Shown: positions 22,612-31,780 of the stretch, piece after piece
Layout of the letters: each line of letters starts with the position of its first letter
Numbering within the stretch: the stretch's first letter is position 1
Virus record (IMG/VR): IMGVR_UViG_3300005366_000004
Coordinates: 1 to 61,596 of that record
Source of the DNA: a virus
Direction: 5' to 3' (one strand)
DNA: 61,596 nt
Position numbers and translations under genes: made by a program
The notes under the pieces: model-generated
Databases searched by the model: none
Told to the model about the DNA's origin: nothing
Seen by the model: the letters and a program-made list of their open reading frames with translations, nothing else

Positions 22612-24329
22612 GCTGCTGCCTCCACTTTGCAGAATATGAGACCTGTTGTGCTGAATGCTCCTTGTATCCAAGATGCGTTCGTTGCGATTGGATATCCGGC
22701 TGGTCCTAGAGAGGCGGCAAGAACGTTAGGTAACGGAAGCTGGAAAATGCCGGTTGAGCTAACGTAAATGCCGTTGACTACACCAGCAGTGGAGCTCGGC
22801 GCAATGGCATATGCTGCACCTCCTGCTATAAGGTTTTGCCATGCTCGAAGGTTGTAAATATTTGCTGGTCTTAGCCTACTTACGGATGCGGTGGCAATCG
22901 GAATAATCGATGACAATACCGGCGACGTTCCAGAGGTATCAACATTAATTGCCATGCAAACGCTGGTGGATGTATCTGCGTAAAACAGGCCATTTGATCC
23001 AGATAGCGATATTGCCGCCTGCGCGGAAATCTGCATGTTACCGACAACGTTTTGTAAAACTTCCGTTCCAGCAGAAGCGGTTCCAGCCGTGTCGATTAGA
23101 TGATTAAGCCCAAAACTCGTATTGCTCGCATGGTAAAGGACGCATAGTTTCGTGTTGCTTACTGCCAGCGTGTCGATTGCGGTCGTGGCATTCGTCGGGG
23201 TGATGCCAGAACTGAGCGTCGCTACACTGATAGCGGCTACTGTTCCAGACACCGAAACCACTGCGCCTTTAAGTGACGTGTTCATGTGGAATACGGCGAT
23301 ATTCCCAGACCCTAGAGCCTGCGACCGATAAGCAGCGGAAGATGTTGCAGTGTTGGCCTCAGTACCAGCGGACAAAGCTGATCCTGATACTGTCCAAGGC
23401 TTGGCGTAGAGGTTTGTTGCCGTCGCCTCAATCGCCAGAACCACACTGGAGCTGATTGTGTAAATCGTCGGCGCAGTCGCAACAGATCCTGATGCCGTTG
23501 TAGCCGCAGACTCAGATCCGATTGTTGGCGTGGTGCCCGATATTGTGATTGCGCGAATTGCGGATACACTGGCGGCCCGGCCATAGCTGACTACCCAAGA
23601 CGACCCCACTGCCTTCAACTGACCGAATGCATTCCAGTTCCCTGCGAGAGTTGCAGTGCCCTTTGTCCCGCTATTGACCGTGATTCCGGTTGTAGAGTCG
23701 ATGGTCAGCGTTACGGCTTCCATCGCCGTTGTGCCATCGCATGAAACAATAAGAACTTGGCTTGCAGCAGATAAGATCGCCAAGAAGTTTCCTGAGCTTA
23801 TGCCGGTTCTGACCGTGGCAACAGCTCCCCACTGCGATCCTGCAGCCTGACTTGAATCGTAAACAACCGCGTAGAGCGTCGTCCCAGCGCCGCCAACAAG
23901 GCAAACACGATTAGAATCGATAGTGATCGCCGTAAAATAGCTCGAACTTACGCCAGTATTCGTAGCAGTCGCATTGACGAGCTGCGCCGTGACGCCAGTT
24001 TTCGCAATTCCAGGGATCGACCAAGTGCCAGCCGCAGAATTTGCCGCCAGACTGATAGAAACGCCAGTTTTCGGGCGAATCCATCCGAGTTGGGTGCCGG
24101 TGCTGTCCTTGATCCCGTAGTCGTAATCCCCGGCGTTATAAATGCTGGCTATCTGCGCTCCCACTGCCGCAGCGTTCCCGTTTGGCAGCGTTGCGTAATA
24201 ACCGGGAGCGGCTGGTGTCACGACATATGCCGAAGATGTCCCGCCGGTTAGCGTTACGTTACCCGTCGCCGTACTCCCGCTTCCGAGGAATGCGGATGGC
24301 GCAGGAAATCCAAACGTCCCATTATTCAT
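22608..24329 (-). CDS. Beta-rich tail fibre-like protein
   Basis: 573 residues of Ser/Thr/Ala/Gly-rich beta repeats, e.g. NSGTKGTATLAGNWNAFGQLKAVGSSWVVSYGRA, with blade-like repeats of ~45-50 residues suggesting a beta-propeller or repeated sheet. Few charged residues. Starts 2 bases after the 215-aa gene. Likely receptor-binding or fibre component together with its neighbours; not assignable further. Confidence 0.65.
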   Translation of the reverse strand: MNNGTFGFPAPSAFLGSGSTATGNVTLTGGTSSAYVVTPAAPGYYATLPNGNAAAVGAQIASIYNAGDYDYGIKDSTGTQLGWIRPKTGVSISLAANSAAGTWSIPGIAKTGVTAQLVNATATNTGVSSSYFTAITIDSNRVCLVGGAGTTLYAVVYDSSQAAGSQWGAVATVRTGISSGNFLAILSAASQVLIVSCDGTTAMEAVTLTIDSTTGITVNSGTKGTATLAGNWNAFGQLKAVGSSWVVSYGRAASVSAIRAITISGTTPTIGSESAATTASGSVATAPTIYTISSSVVLAIEATATNLYAKPWTVSGSALSAGTEANTATSSAAYRSQALGSGNIAVFHMNTSLKGAVVSVSGTVAAISVATLSSGITPTNATTAIDTLAVSNTKLCVLYHASNTSFGLNHLIDTAGTASAGTEVLQNVVGNMQISAQAAISLSGSNGLFYADTSTSVCMAINVDTSGTSPVLSSIIPIATASVSRLRPANIYNLRAWQNLIAGGAAYAIAPSSTAGVVNGIYVSSTGIFQLPLPNVLAASLGPAGYPIATNASWIQGAFSTTGLIFCKVEAAA

Positions 24330-24331
24330 AT

Positions 24332-24979
24332 TTAGAAATCCCCGCCGCTAACCAGCACATTGAATGCCTCTGCGTTATTTGGAGCAGCCCTAAGAGACCA
24401 TCCGGGAGGAAGAACAAGCGGCAGGTATCCGGCATCTGCCGTGTTGGTGGAGGATGCGGTGTTCGTAAATGCGGAGACAGTTCCGGATGGAGTAGCCGCG
24501 CTTACCGTGATCTCGCGCCACAGATTCGAAACCGGCGTGGATGGCGTGCTGCTATACGCGCCCACGGTCGATGCATTCAACGTCGGTGTCGTTGACATCG
24601 TGTAGGTGAACGTTGTCGCCCCCGTCACAGTAACTGCAACGTCGGTCACGTTGTAATCATCCGGGAATGCGCCCTGCACCGTAATCTTGTTTCCGGTTGA
24701 GAGGCCGTGCGCGGCTGCCGTGGTGACTGTTGCCGTCGTGCCGACAAACGTAATCGTCGAGATGGTGACGCCAGCCTTCCCCTTTGTGATGAACAGCCGG
24801 ACCATGCCTGCTGTCGTCGTGCTGGTCGCCTCGATAACGACCTTGTCAATGCGCGATCCGCTCGACCCGGCCACGAACGCGGCAACGATTGTTCCCGTTC
24901 CATCCCGGTTGGTGTTCGCAGTCGAAATATTCGCAATACCGACACGGGGCGAGTTTGCGTATTGTGCAGTTGAGGACAT
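24332..24979 (-). CDS. Structural protein, fibre/baseplate type
   Basis: 215 residues. Starts NSPRVGIANISTANTNRDGTGTIVAAFVAGSSGSRIDKVVIEATSTTTAGMVRLFI, a pattern of virion beta-sandwich proteins. An inserted segment (~75-140, TATVTTAAAHGLSTGNKITVQGAFPDDYNVT) is a recurring phage module. It shares its start codon overlap with the 428-aa gene. Exact role unknown. Confidence 0.65.
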   Translation of the reverse strand: MSSTAQYANSPRVGIANISTANTNRDGTGTIVAAFVAGSSGSRIDKVVIEATSTTTAGMVRLFITKGKAGVTISTITFVGTTATVTTAAAHGLSTGNKITVQGAFPDDYNVTDVAVTVTGATTFTYTMSTTPTLNASTVGAYSSTPSTPVSNLWREITVSAATPSGTVSAFTNTASSTNTADAGYLPLVLPPGWSLRAAPNNAEAFNVLVSGGDF

Positions 24980-26265
24980 TAGATAATTCCTTGTGCGAAG
25001 AGTAGATAATCAGGAACTGGCGCACTCGGCAAAGTGACGCCGGAGATGGTGCCGCCTGTGATGTTCACATTGGGGATAGTCACTTGGCCTGATGCGCTGA
25101 CAGAAATCGACATCGTGCCGTTTGAGGACAGCGAAAAGTTGTTAGCGCCAGACGAATACAGGCCGGTGGACGGGTAGCTGGAAAATGTGAGAGACGGAGC
25201 AGTTACCGTCCCGGCATTAAGAATCAGGGAACTGACGTTCGTGGCGAGCGAATTATTAGCCTGCGTGACGTTAACTCCATCGCAGAACACGATCACACTT
25301 TGTCCTTGCGGGATCGTGAGCGTTGATCCAGGCGTTGGCGATTGCATGGTGAACGTGTATGAGCCGCTAGTGGCGTTCGTCACGTAGTAAATCTGGACGA
25401 CCGCTGGCAGCACAACAGTTTCGTTCGATGTAAGCGTCCCCGTGTAGCGCTGAACAACGTTTGCCGCTTCTGTCATCGTCAGCGTGTCAGTGCCGCCGGT
25501 GACAGTTTTTGTCAGTTGGGTGAAATTGAACTGCGTATTCCGGCCAAGACCGACCGTGTACCAAGTAGCTGCTGCAGCAGCATGCACGAAACAGGAGTCG
25601 TTCGGCTGTAGCGTGATGGACGCGAGAGAGTTGATTGTCTCGCCGGTTGCTGCGGCAATCGTCAGCGTTCCAGTTCCTTGGTTACGAACCGCGAACACAA
25701 AACCAGTGGTTGCCGTTGCCTCTGCCGGTAAGGTGATTGTTCCCGCGCCGCCAGTCCAGACATACAGACGTGCCCTGTCTGTCGTGGCGATTGTGAACGA
25801 TGCCGCCGTGGAGGTGGACGGCCAATCCAGGTTAAGAGTTGCGCCAATTGCCTTGACGCCGTACCCCTGCACTGAAGCAGCAGACAGCGAACTTGACCCA
25901 GAACCGAACAGGAATGAATTCCACGTCCCAGCCACAGTCGAATTGTCGGTGACGTAAATCATCACCTGCTGACCGGCAGTCACAGAAACCAGCGTTGACC
26001 CGTCGTTCTTCAGGATCGTGTAGGTATTCGACCCCGGATTCGTAAAAAGGACGTTTTCGCCGGTCGATACCTGATTGGCGGGGGGCATGGTGATCGTCAG
26101 GCTGCCAGATGTGGCGGTGACGTCCATGATCCGCGCAACGTAATCAGTCGCTGTCGTGCTCAGATCCGGCCATTGCAGAGTGACGTTGGCCGATAGCGTA
26201 ACTGTACGCTGCGCTACGTCGGCAGGTTGCAATACTCCCCCGCCGAATACGTTCGTGAAACTCAT
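24979..26265 (-). CDS. Tail fibre-like protein with repeated beta modules
   Basis: 428 residues made of repeats containing segments such as TITLPAEATATTGFVFAVRNQGTGTLTIAAATGETI and TLTSNETVVLPAVVQIYYVTNATSGSYTFTM; each ~100-residue module resembles the beta-sandwich units of phage fibres. The C-terminus ends PNVNITGGTISGVTLPSAPVPDYLLFAQGII, typical of fibre tips. Virion surface protein by inference. Confidence 0.7.
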   Translation of the reverse strand: MSFTNVFGGGVLQPADVAQRTVTLSANVTLQWPDLSTTATDYVARIMDVTATSGSLTITMPPANQVSTGENVLFTNPGSNTYTILKNDGSTLVSVTAGQQVMIYVTDNSTVAGTWNSFLFGSGSSSLSAASVQGYGVKAIGATLNLDWPSTSTAASFTIATTDRARLYVWTGGAGTITLPAEATATTGFVFAVRNQGTGTLTIAAATGETINSLASITLQPNDSCFVHAAAAATWYTVGLGRNTQFNFTQLTKTVTGGTDTLTMTEAANVVQRYTGTLTSNETVVLPAVVQIYYVTNATSGSYTFTMQSPTPGSTLTIPQGQSVIVFCDGVNVTQANNSLATNVSSLILNAGTVTAPSLTFSSYPSTGLYSSGANNFSLSSNGTMSISVSASGQVTIPNVNITGGTISGVTLPSAPVPDYLLFAQGII

Positions 26266-26274
26266 CTCTATCCT

Positions 26275-26502
26275 TTAAACAGAAATGTCCGTATCAGGAC
26301 GTGGGTATTGGATGGTGATCTTGTCCGGCTGCCGCGCAGGTAGTCGCCACGGGTCGTACTGGTCCATGCAGTGCTTATGTCCACGGATACCGGGTGAATT
26401 TGGATCGGATGTCATGTCAGCGTGCGGCATCTTCTGCGAACATCTTGAGCAAATCCCAATCGCCACGTCTGACTTTCCGAGTGTGTTTAGATACAAAGGC
26501 AT
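26275..26502 (-). CDS. 75-aa Cys/His protein (possible zinc knuckle)
   Basis: CSRCSQKMPHADMTSDPNSPGIRGHKHCMDQYDPWRLP places C-x2-C and H-x2-C-like pairs suitable for zinc. Short proteins with this motif recur beside adaptor genes in related phages. Function unknown. Confidence 0.65.
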   Translation of the reverse strand: MPLYLNTLGKSDVAIGICSRCSQKMPHADMTSDPNSPGIRGHKHCMDQYDPWRLPARQPDKITIQYPRPDTDISV

Positions 26503-26504
26503 GA

Positions 26505-27503
26505 TTACCTCGTGTATGCCGAAATGCGAGGAGCTATCCGAATCGGTGCGCCGTCGCGCTCGCCGTCCTCTGCTTGTTTAAGGTGATATTCGGCCTGTTG
26601 CATCAATAGCTCGATGCGGCCCGGTGGTAGTTTCTCCGGCGGCAGTTCCATCGCCATACGGGAGGCAATCAGAAAGATGATTCCCTCAAGCCAGCGCTGA
26701 GGAACCTCAAGCGTGTTTGTGAGTGCGCCAACATCCTGAATTTGCCTCTGGTTCCAAACTACGACTTGGGCCGTCGTGTCTTCAGGAACGGGCCATAGAT
26801 ATAGACGCGGGACTTGATACTGCTTGTCGTACCAATACTGCAGCGGCCTACCCGGGAAAGCCTTGTTCGGCAGATCCGAGTACTCGTCGCGGTTATAGGG
26901 CGACATCGTGATTTCGAGAGGCGTATTGCCGAAGCTGGCAGATGAGACATCCAAGCTGGCAAGTACAGTCTCACGGATGCGCCAATATTGCGATGTCGTG
27001 GTTGGCTCCAGGTCGAACCAGTACGGGAGGTTTGCGGTCGTCGTGAAGGATGGAACGGTGTAAAACGTTGTCCATGACGCGCCGTCGGTCGATGTCTCGA
27101 CAACTAGGTTGTACGTCGCCGCGCTTGTCGGAACGATTCCTATCGTGTTGATGGCATAGTCGTTGCCCGATCCGAAATCAATCGCTTGCGTCGTTGAAGT
27201 GCTCGATGTCGTCCCTGTCGGGTAAGTCATCGTCCGATACATGCAGTTCAGCACGTCCACGGTGCCGACAGGCAGGTTGTATGCGGCTTGATTGAGTGCC
27301 AGACCGAGAATCGTGCGCTGGACACACCAGAGGCTCACGCCACGGTTAGCAAGATCGGAAAGCAGGAAGAAGAGATTTTCTTTTGCCGAAAGCTGCTGCT
27401 CGGCTGAGAGCGAAGGCGCGAGAACGCCGCAGCGCCTAGCCGCGTGCTCGATGATGGTCGTGACGTCGATTGTGGTCGCGCCAACTGTACCGGAAGTTGC
27501 CAT
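26505..27503 (-). CDS. Head-tail connector/adaptor-type protein with an inserted beta-sandwich domain
   Basis: 332 residues. The ends (IEHAARRCGVLAPSLSAEQQLSAKENLFFLLSDLANRG and WLEGIIFLIASRMAMELPPEKLPPGRIELLMQQAEYHLKQAEDGERDGA) resemble the helices of adaptor proteins. Between ~100 and ~190 lies an extra beta-rich segment (NDYAINTIGIVPTSAATYNLVVETSTDGASWTTFY, ending SQYWRIRE) resembling a discoidin (F5/8 C)-like fold. After it the core resumes (EITMSPYNRDEYSDLPNKAFPGRPLQYWYDK). Function from context: neck of the virion. Confidence 0.65.
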   Translation of the reverse strand: MATSGTVGATTIDVTTIIEHAARRCGVLAPSLSAEQQLSAKENLFFLLSDLANRGVSLWCVQRTILGLALNQAAYNLPVGTVDVLNCMYRTMTYPTGTTSSTSTTQAIDFGSGNDYAINTIGIVPTSAATYNLVVETSTDGASWTTFYTVPSFTTTANLPYWFDLEPTTTSQYWRIRETVLASLDVSSASFGNTPLEITMSPYNRDEYSDLPNKAFPGRPLQYWYDKQYQVPRLYLWPVPEDTTAQVVVWNQRQIQDVGALTNTLEVPQRWLEGIIFLIASRMAMELPPEKLPPGRIELLMQQAEYHLKQAEDGERDGAPIRIAPRISAYTR

Positions 27504-27506
27504 TTG

Positions 27507-27629
27507 TCAGTTCTCGATATTCTCTCCTTTGCGGCGTCTAAGCTGTTCAGCTATGCCGCAGTGGTATTTGTTCGATTGAGGTGCGCAGAACAAAGCCGGT
27601 CGGCTTATTGCGCAACCATCACACCTGTG
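27507..27629 (-). other. Short Cys-rich ORF without a standard start codon
   Basis: A 40-codon frame downstream of the 248-aa gene encodes CDGCAISRPALFCAPQSN and then KYHCGIAEQLRRRKGENIEN, with paired cysteines as in a zinc finger. No ATG or GTG is available; a TTG at 27593 would give 28 residues. It could be a small gene with a rare start or the 3' end of a frameshift product of the upstream gene (+1 frame). Real coding is only a possibility. Confidence 0.3.
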
Positions 27630-28365
27630 TCACGCCAAATGCGCCAGCAGTCGTACTATTCGGGCCGCAAGCAAGCGCAGGCAGGGCGATGCACATTACC
27701 AGACGCTTGGAGCCATCCGAAGCACTGGACAGCGCATAAGTGCCGCGCACATCGCCCGTTGCGGTCGTCGCCGGTGATGTGGTGTCAGCCACGGTCAACG
27801 TTCCAGTGTCGCGAGCTAGAGTGTTGTTCCAGTTGACGCTGACGGTATAGACGCGATCAGTGACGCGCACAGGAAGGCCGACCGTATCGGTAAAGCCAAC
27901 CGAAATGTTGCCAGCGCAGGTCGCACTGATGGCGGCGCGGTAAATCGACTTGAACGCTTTCAACGTGGCGACGCGAGTAGTGCCGTTCAGCGTGATCAAC
28001 TGCGACATTGGGTTGCCGTAGATGTCGTATCCATAGAACGTGATTGTCTGGGTTGTGTCGCCAGCATCTGAAGATACGGCATCGATACACCGTGCGCAGT
28101 CAAGCACATATCGGGTCGTTCCAGTCGGGTCCACCGTAGTGGTTACGCCGGTGCCAGCCGTCAGTGTGAGATTCCCAGCGCCACTAACTGCCTGAGCAGT
28201 GGCAAGGCCGGAAGTTTGCTTGGTAAGCGGGACCAGATCGAAGATATAGACGCGCCCCATTGGGCCGACGCCTTTTGACATGGGGGACGGGCCTGCGGTG
28301 CTGGTCGCACCTTCCATATTGGGCGCGTACGCATTGCCCAGATACAGGTCATCGGAAATTTGCAT
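27619..28365 (-). CDS. Structural protein downstream of the capsid gene
   Basis: 248 residues, beta-rich, with a central segment (RYVLDCARCIDAVSSDAGDTTQTITFYGYDIYGNPMSQLITLNG) seen in virion proteins that follow the major capsid gene. Probably a head decoration, head-closure or tail-tube component. No stronger assignment is possible by eye. Confidence 0.6.
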   Translation of the reverse strand: MQISDDLYLGNAYAPNMEGATSTAGPSPMSKGVGPMGRVYIFDLVPLTKQTSGLATAQAVSGAGNLTLTAGTGVTTTVDPTGTTRYVLDCARCIDAVSSDAGDTTQTITFYGYDIYGNPMSQLITLNGTTRVATLKAFKSIYRAAISATCAGNISVGFTDTVGLPVRVTDRVYTVSVNWNNTLARDTGTLTVADTTSPATTATGDVRGTYALSSASDGSKRLVMCIALPALACGPNSTTAGAFGVTQV

Positions 28366-28433
28366 TTGAAGCTCCTTCTTGAAAAGTTTGCTTGCAGTTT
28401 AAAAACGGAGCGCCGAAGCGCCCCGTGTATTGC

Positions 28434-29366
28434 TTACGCCCCAGCGGTGGAGAAAAAGCATCTCGGGTCAGTAAAACCATAGGCTTTTCTCATAGTGCTC
28501 TTGTAGCGGACCGAGTCCGTTTCAAAGTCACCTTCCATCGATTTCTCGATGTTGCGACGCACGAGAACCTGCAACCCCTTCGGCGCATCGGTGGTAATAC
28601 CCCACTGAGTCGCGGAAGTCATGCGGGAGATGACTGCCACTTCCTTCAGGTAGCCCATCGACTTGACCGGGTTGATGTCGTTGTTGTTGGTGCCGGTGCG
28701 CAGAACCGAGTTCAGCAGAACCTCTGCTTGCAGTTCGTTGCCCGGAGCGACAACCAGCTTTTGCGGCATCAGGCGAATCTTCTTGCCGTTGTTGTCAACG
28801 CCATTCGTGCGGATCTGGATCAGCAACTGCTCAAGCGAGGTCTGCGAGAGGGCTGCCGGAGTCGCCAGAATGTTGGAGAACGTAGAACCGAAGTTGACGT
28901 TCGGTGCCAGCGGGTGCGAAGCCGAACCAAGAGCCACACCATCACCGCCTGTGTACGATGCGTTGTAGGCGCGGTTGATGATGTTGGCGCAGTTCAGTTC
29001 ATCGGTTTCGATCATCGATTGCGCCAGATGCTCGGAATACTCCTTGCCGATTCGGATATGGTCGCCGTCTTCTACCAGGACTTTCGTTAAGGCGAAAGCG
29101 AGACCGTACACCGAATAGACGTAGCGCTTCTGGAACAGAATACCGCCAGCTTGATACGTTACCGGGGAGCCATCCGGCAGCAACGGAGCCGCACCGAATC
29201 CGTACTGGACCGGCTCTTCGTGGTACGCACGCGGAATGCCATCACGGACGGCGAAGATTTGTTTGTACTCGTCCTTCCGCTGATCGTAGATGCCGTCAAA
29301 AGCTTCGTTGAGGATCGGTTCGACTATCGGGCGAAAGTCGGTACTGCGCATAATATTAGTAGCCAT
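28434..29366 (-). CDS. Major capsid protein
   Basis: 310 residues, size and position right for an HK97-fold capsid protein. Features: N-terminal NIMRSTDFRPIVEPILNEAFDGIYDQRKDEYKQIF, the surface-forming middle GKEYSEHLAQSMIETDELNCANIINRAYNAS, and C-terminal GLQVLVRRNIEKSMEGDFETDSVRYKSTMRKAYGFTDPRCFF, as in Mu-type and related capsid proteins. GGAGG lies 7 bases upstream of the ATG (strong site). Preceded by the decoration and scaffold genes. Confidence 0.82.
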   Translation of the reverse strand: MATNIMRSTDFRPIVEPILNEAFDGIYDQRKDEYKQIFAVRDGIPRAYHEEPVQYGFGAAPLLPDGSPVTYQAGGILFQKRYVYSVYGLAFALTKVLVEDGDHIRIGKEYSEHLAQSMIETDELNCANIINRAYNASYTGGDGVALGSASHPLAPNVNFGSTFSNILATPAALSQTSLEQLLIQIRTNGVDNNGKKIRLMPQKLVVAPGNELQAEVLLNSVLRTGTNNNDINPVKSMGYLKEVAVISRMTSATQWGITTDAPKGLQVLVRRNIEKSMEGDFETDSVRYKSTMRKAYGFTDPRCFFSTAGA

Positions 29367-29377
29367 GGCTTACCTCC

Positions 29378-29938
29378 TTAGATCGCTACTTTGTTGGACA
29401 CGTATTGCGAACGCGCCAACTGGACTTGAACGACCGTGTAAGCATCGCCCACGGCATTACCCGGATCACCGTTGAACCCGATGATACGGAACTGTTTCTG
29501 AACACCAGCACCGCCAAGGGTGCTATTCAGGGCGGACGAACCCAGGCCGGTCGAAGTGGAGCCGGAGGTCGGATTCACTACGTCTGCCTGATCGCCGATA
29601 GCTGTTTGCGCAATCGATCCGTTCGCCTGCACGTTGTAGACGATAGCCGGATCAGCCCAAACGTAGGCAGTGATGTTGGTGGCGGTCGTGCTGGCGGGCC
29701 AGTAGTTAGACCACGTCGGCTTGCCGGTGGAATCGGTATACTCACAACCGGCGAAGATGCCAAGCAGGTCGGCGGCAGTCGTTCCAGCGGTAATCGTGCC
29801 GTTGGTGTCGAGGATGACAGGGTTGTACTTGTACAGAGCCGTACCATATGCCGAAGCGATGGTGTACGGATAGGCGTACGCACTCCCCGTCGGATGGTCC
29901 GCCGGAACGAATCCGAACGGTGACGATGATGCACTCAT
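29378..29938 (-). CDS. Capsid-associated/decoration protein
   Basis: 186 residues. SPFGFVPADHPTGSAYAYPYTIASAYGTALYKYNPVILDTNGTITAG resembles small capsid-decoration proteins encoded just before the major capsid gene in short-tailed phages. All-beta composition, few charges. Spacing to the capsid gene is 11 bases. Confidence 0.65.
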   Translation of the reverse strand: MSASSSPFGFVPADHPTGSAYAYPYTIASAYGTALYKYNPVILDTNGTITAGTTAADLLGIFAGCEYTDSTGKPTWSNYWPASTTATNITAYVWADPAIVYNVQANGSIAQTAIGDQADVVNPTSGSTSTGLGSSALNSTLGGAGVQKQFRIIGFNGDPGNAVGDAYTVVQVQLARSQYVSNKVAI

Positions 29939-29957
29939 TTTTAAATCTCCAAATTAG

Positions 29958-30527
29958 TTAGCTGAAAACCGGCGCTCTGCGGGAGCGGCCTAGTTCGTCG
30001 AAGCCGTCGCCCTCGATTTGTCCGAGTTTGCGGCCATTGCTGTCTTCTTGGGCGTTTTGCTCTTCAATCTGCTGCCGAATTCCTTGCTCGTATTCCAGCG
30101 GCATGTTGTGATGGAATTCCGTCATGATCATCTGATAGATGTCCTCGGGGATTTTGAACAAGACCATCTCGTTACAAGACACGAATCCTGCGAACTCGCC
30201 GTCTTTCATAGTGAACTTGTCCATGCCATACACTTCGCTGGCCCTAACCGGCTCGTAGCCAAGACGAATACGGTTGTGGATAGGATCGACCTTGCTGTTT
30301 GTTGACAGCCAGCAGAGGTGATAACCAGGAATTGCGGGGGGGGATGGAAGAACTTCCTGCTTCCATTCGCTGCGGATCATCCTGCGACGTTCTTCAGCGG
30401 AGAATGCAGTGCCATCGGATTGGGTGCGGCCAATATCGGCAGATTCACGTCCTGCGCGGGCTTCTGCACCGTCGGATTTTTTCAAGCGGTCGTCGCCGCC
30501 AATAAAGCCTGAGTGATTTTTGGACAT
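29958..30527 (-). CDS. Hypothetical head-region protein
   Basis: 189 residues. Conserved-looking core: PAIPGYHLCWLSTNSKVDPIHNRIRLGYEPVRASEVYGMDKFTMKDGEFAGFVSCNEMVLFKIPEDIYQMIM, with charged tails. It lies between the scaffold-like gene and the decoration gene, so it is probably needed for head assembly. The family is recognisable in such clusters but has no assigned function that I know. Confidence 0.65.
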   Translation of the reverse strand: MSKNHSGFIGGDDRLKKSDGAEARAGRESADIGRTQSDGTAFSAEERRRMIRSEWKQEVLPSPPAIPGYHLCWLSTNSKVDPIHNRIRLGYEPVRASEVYGMDKFTMKDGEFAGFVSCNEMVLFKIPEDIYQMIMTEFHHNMPLEYEQGIRQQIEEQNAQEDSNGRKLGQIEGDGFDELGRSRRAPVFS

Positions 30528-30539
30528 GTCTCTCTCCTA

Positions 30540-31490
30540 TTAGCTGCGGTTCTTATCGTATTCACGATATGCTTTGATCATCTTGGTGCGTTTTTCTGGG
30601 TTGTCCCACGCACCAGCTTCTTTCAAAGCCTGAACTCGCTCAGGAGAGAGGTTGTATTCGCTCTTGGATGCGCCGGAAGAAGACTCCCTTCCCGATCCAG
30701 TAACGACACTCTTGCGGCTTTCTCTACGTGTTTCAACGCTACCACTAACATAGCGATGTGGCAAGTATTTTTTGAGGCGCGCCTTGTACTCATCCCAGTA
30801 TTGGGGCGTGCGCGGGTCCCATCCTTCACGAGTTAGACCGGCATCGACAGTTAGAGCAATGCGGCTGTCTTCATCTTTCCCATTAAGGTCAAGCCAACGG
30901 TGCTCAGACATGAACTGTTCGCCATATGTCCTAACACGCGGGTCAAGCGTTTGCGGTTGCTGCTGGCGCTGCGAATAGGACGTCTTGATGTTCGCAAGAC
31001 GTGAAGCCTCTTCACGTGCTGCAACCATCTTTTCTGTGTAGTCAGCGGCTGCGGCATGGTTCCCGCTCTCATATGCTGCTGCGATCTGCGCCTTGAACCA
31101 GGACGAAGCATCGGAAGCCTCTTTGATCTTGGCGTCAAGCTGCGCAATCTCGCTGCCTGTTGACCTGCGCTCGACCAGATCGAGGCGCTGACGCATTTCG
31201 TTGAGCAATTCATCACGTGCAGCAATCTCTCGGCGAAGCGAATCCTCGCGCTCCCGCTGGACTTGCTTCTTGCGCTGACGTTCTTCGCGGCGGCGTTGAC
31301 GGATTAGCTCGCGCTCTTCATCGCTGATGTCGTCTGAGTCGTCCTCATGATGATCCTCATGCTGATCTTCGCTTTCGGATTTGGTGCGACTATCACCATC
31401 AGAACCATCTTCCTTACCAGTCTCCAGCTCTTCGCCTTCCACCAGATCGTCTTCTTGGTCTTGCTGCAAATCTGCATTTGCTTTTGCCAT
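30540..31490 (-). CDS. Scaffolding-type protein
   Basis: 316 residues from ATG 31490, with GGAG 8 bases upstream; the frame from 31499 begins with GTG. The first ~70 residues are strongly acidic (EDDLVEGEELETGKEDGSDGD, EDQHEDHHEDDSDD), followed by a long Arg/Glu coiled coil and a smaller C-terminal domain ending KMIKAYREYDKNRS. Acid tail plus coiled coil beside the capsid gene is typical of scaffolding proteins, which direct procapsid assembly. Confidence 0.7.
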   Translation of the reverse strand: MAKANADLQQDQEDDLVEGEELETGKEDGSDGDSRTKSESEDQHEDHHEDDSDDISDEERELIRQRRREERQRKKQVQREREDSLRREIAARDELLNEMRQRLDLVERRSTGSEIAQLDAKIKEASDASSWFKAQIAAAYESGNHAAAADYTEKMVAAREEASRLANIKTSYSQRQQQPQTLDPRVRTYGEQFMSEHRWLDLNGKDEDSRIALTVDAGLTREGWDPRTPQYWDEYKARLKKYLPHRYVSGSVETRRESRKSVVTGSGRESSSGASKSEYNLSPERVQALKEAGAWDNPEKRTKMIKAYREYDKNRS

Positions 31491-31504
31491 GTGGGGCACT
31501 CCAA

Positions 31505-31528
31505 ATAAAAAAGGCCCATACGGGCCTC
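31505..31528 (-). terminator. Intrinsic terminator directly upstream of the scaffold gene
   Basis: On the minus strand AGGCCC-GTAT-GGGCCT is followed by a 6-T run, then TATTTGGAG, whose GGAG is the ribosome site of the scaffold gene. Hairpin and ribosome site are fused into one cassette, repeated at other late genes. Confidence 0.7.
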
Positions 31529-31551
31529 GTTGATTAAATCTTTTCTGCTGG

Positions 31552-31773
31552 TTAGTTCTTCGTCGATGTTGCTTCGTAGAATTTATCTAAGATCTCCACC
31601 GCATCTTCAATATCTTCAGAATGGATGCCGTGCTTTATTTCGTCAGATTGGCACTTCAGCCATTCCTCAAATTTCTCAGACTTCACATCCTTTTCCCAAT
31701 CTGGGTGGATACGCCTCACGATAGCGAGTCTTCTCTCACGTGCTTGAGCGCTAAGTTTGGATATCTTCATCAT
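31552..31773 (-). CDS. 73-aa hypothetical protein
   Basis: Charged helical protein (RERRLAIVRRIHPDWEKDVKSEKFEEWLKCQSDEIKHG). AGGAAGGG precedes the two start ATGs. Sits between the co-chaperonin-like and scaffold genes. Role unknown. Confidence 0.6.
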   Translation of the reverse strand: MMKISKLSAQARERRLAIVRRIHPDWEKDVKSEKFEEWLKCQSDEIKHGIHSEDIEDAVEILDKFYEATSTKN

Positions 31774-31780
31774 TCCCTTC

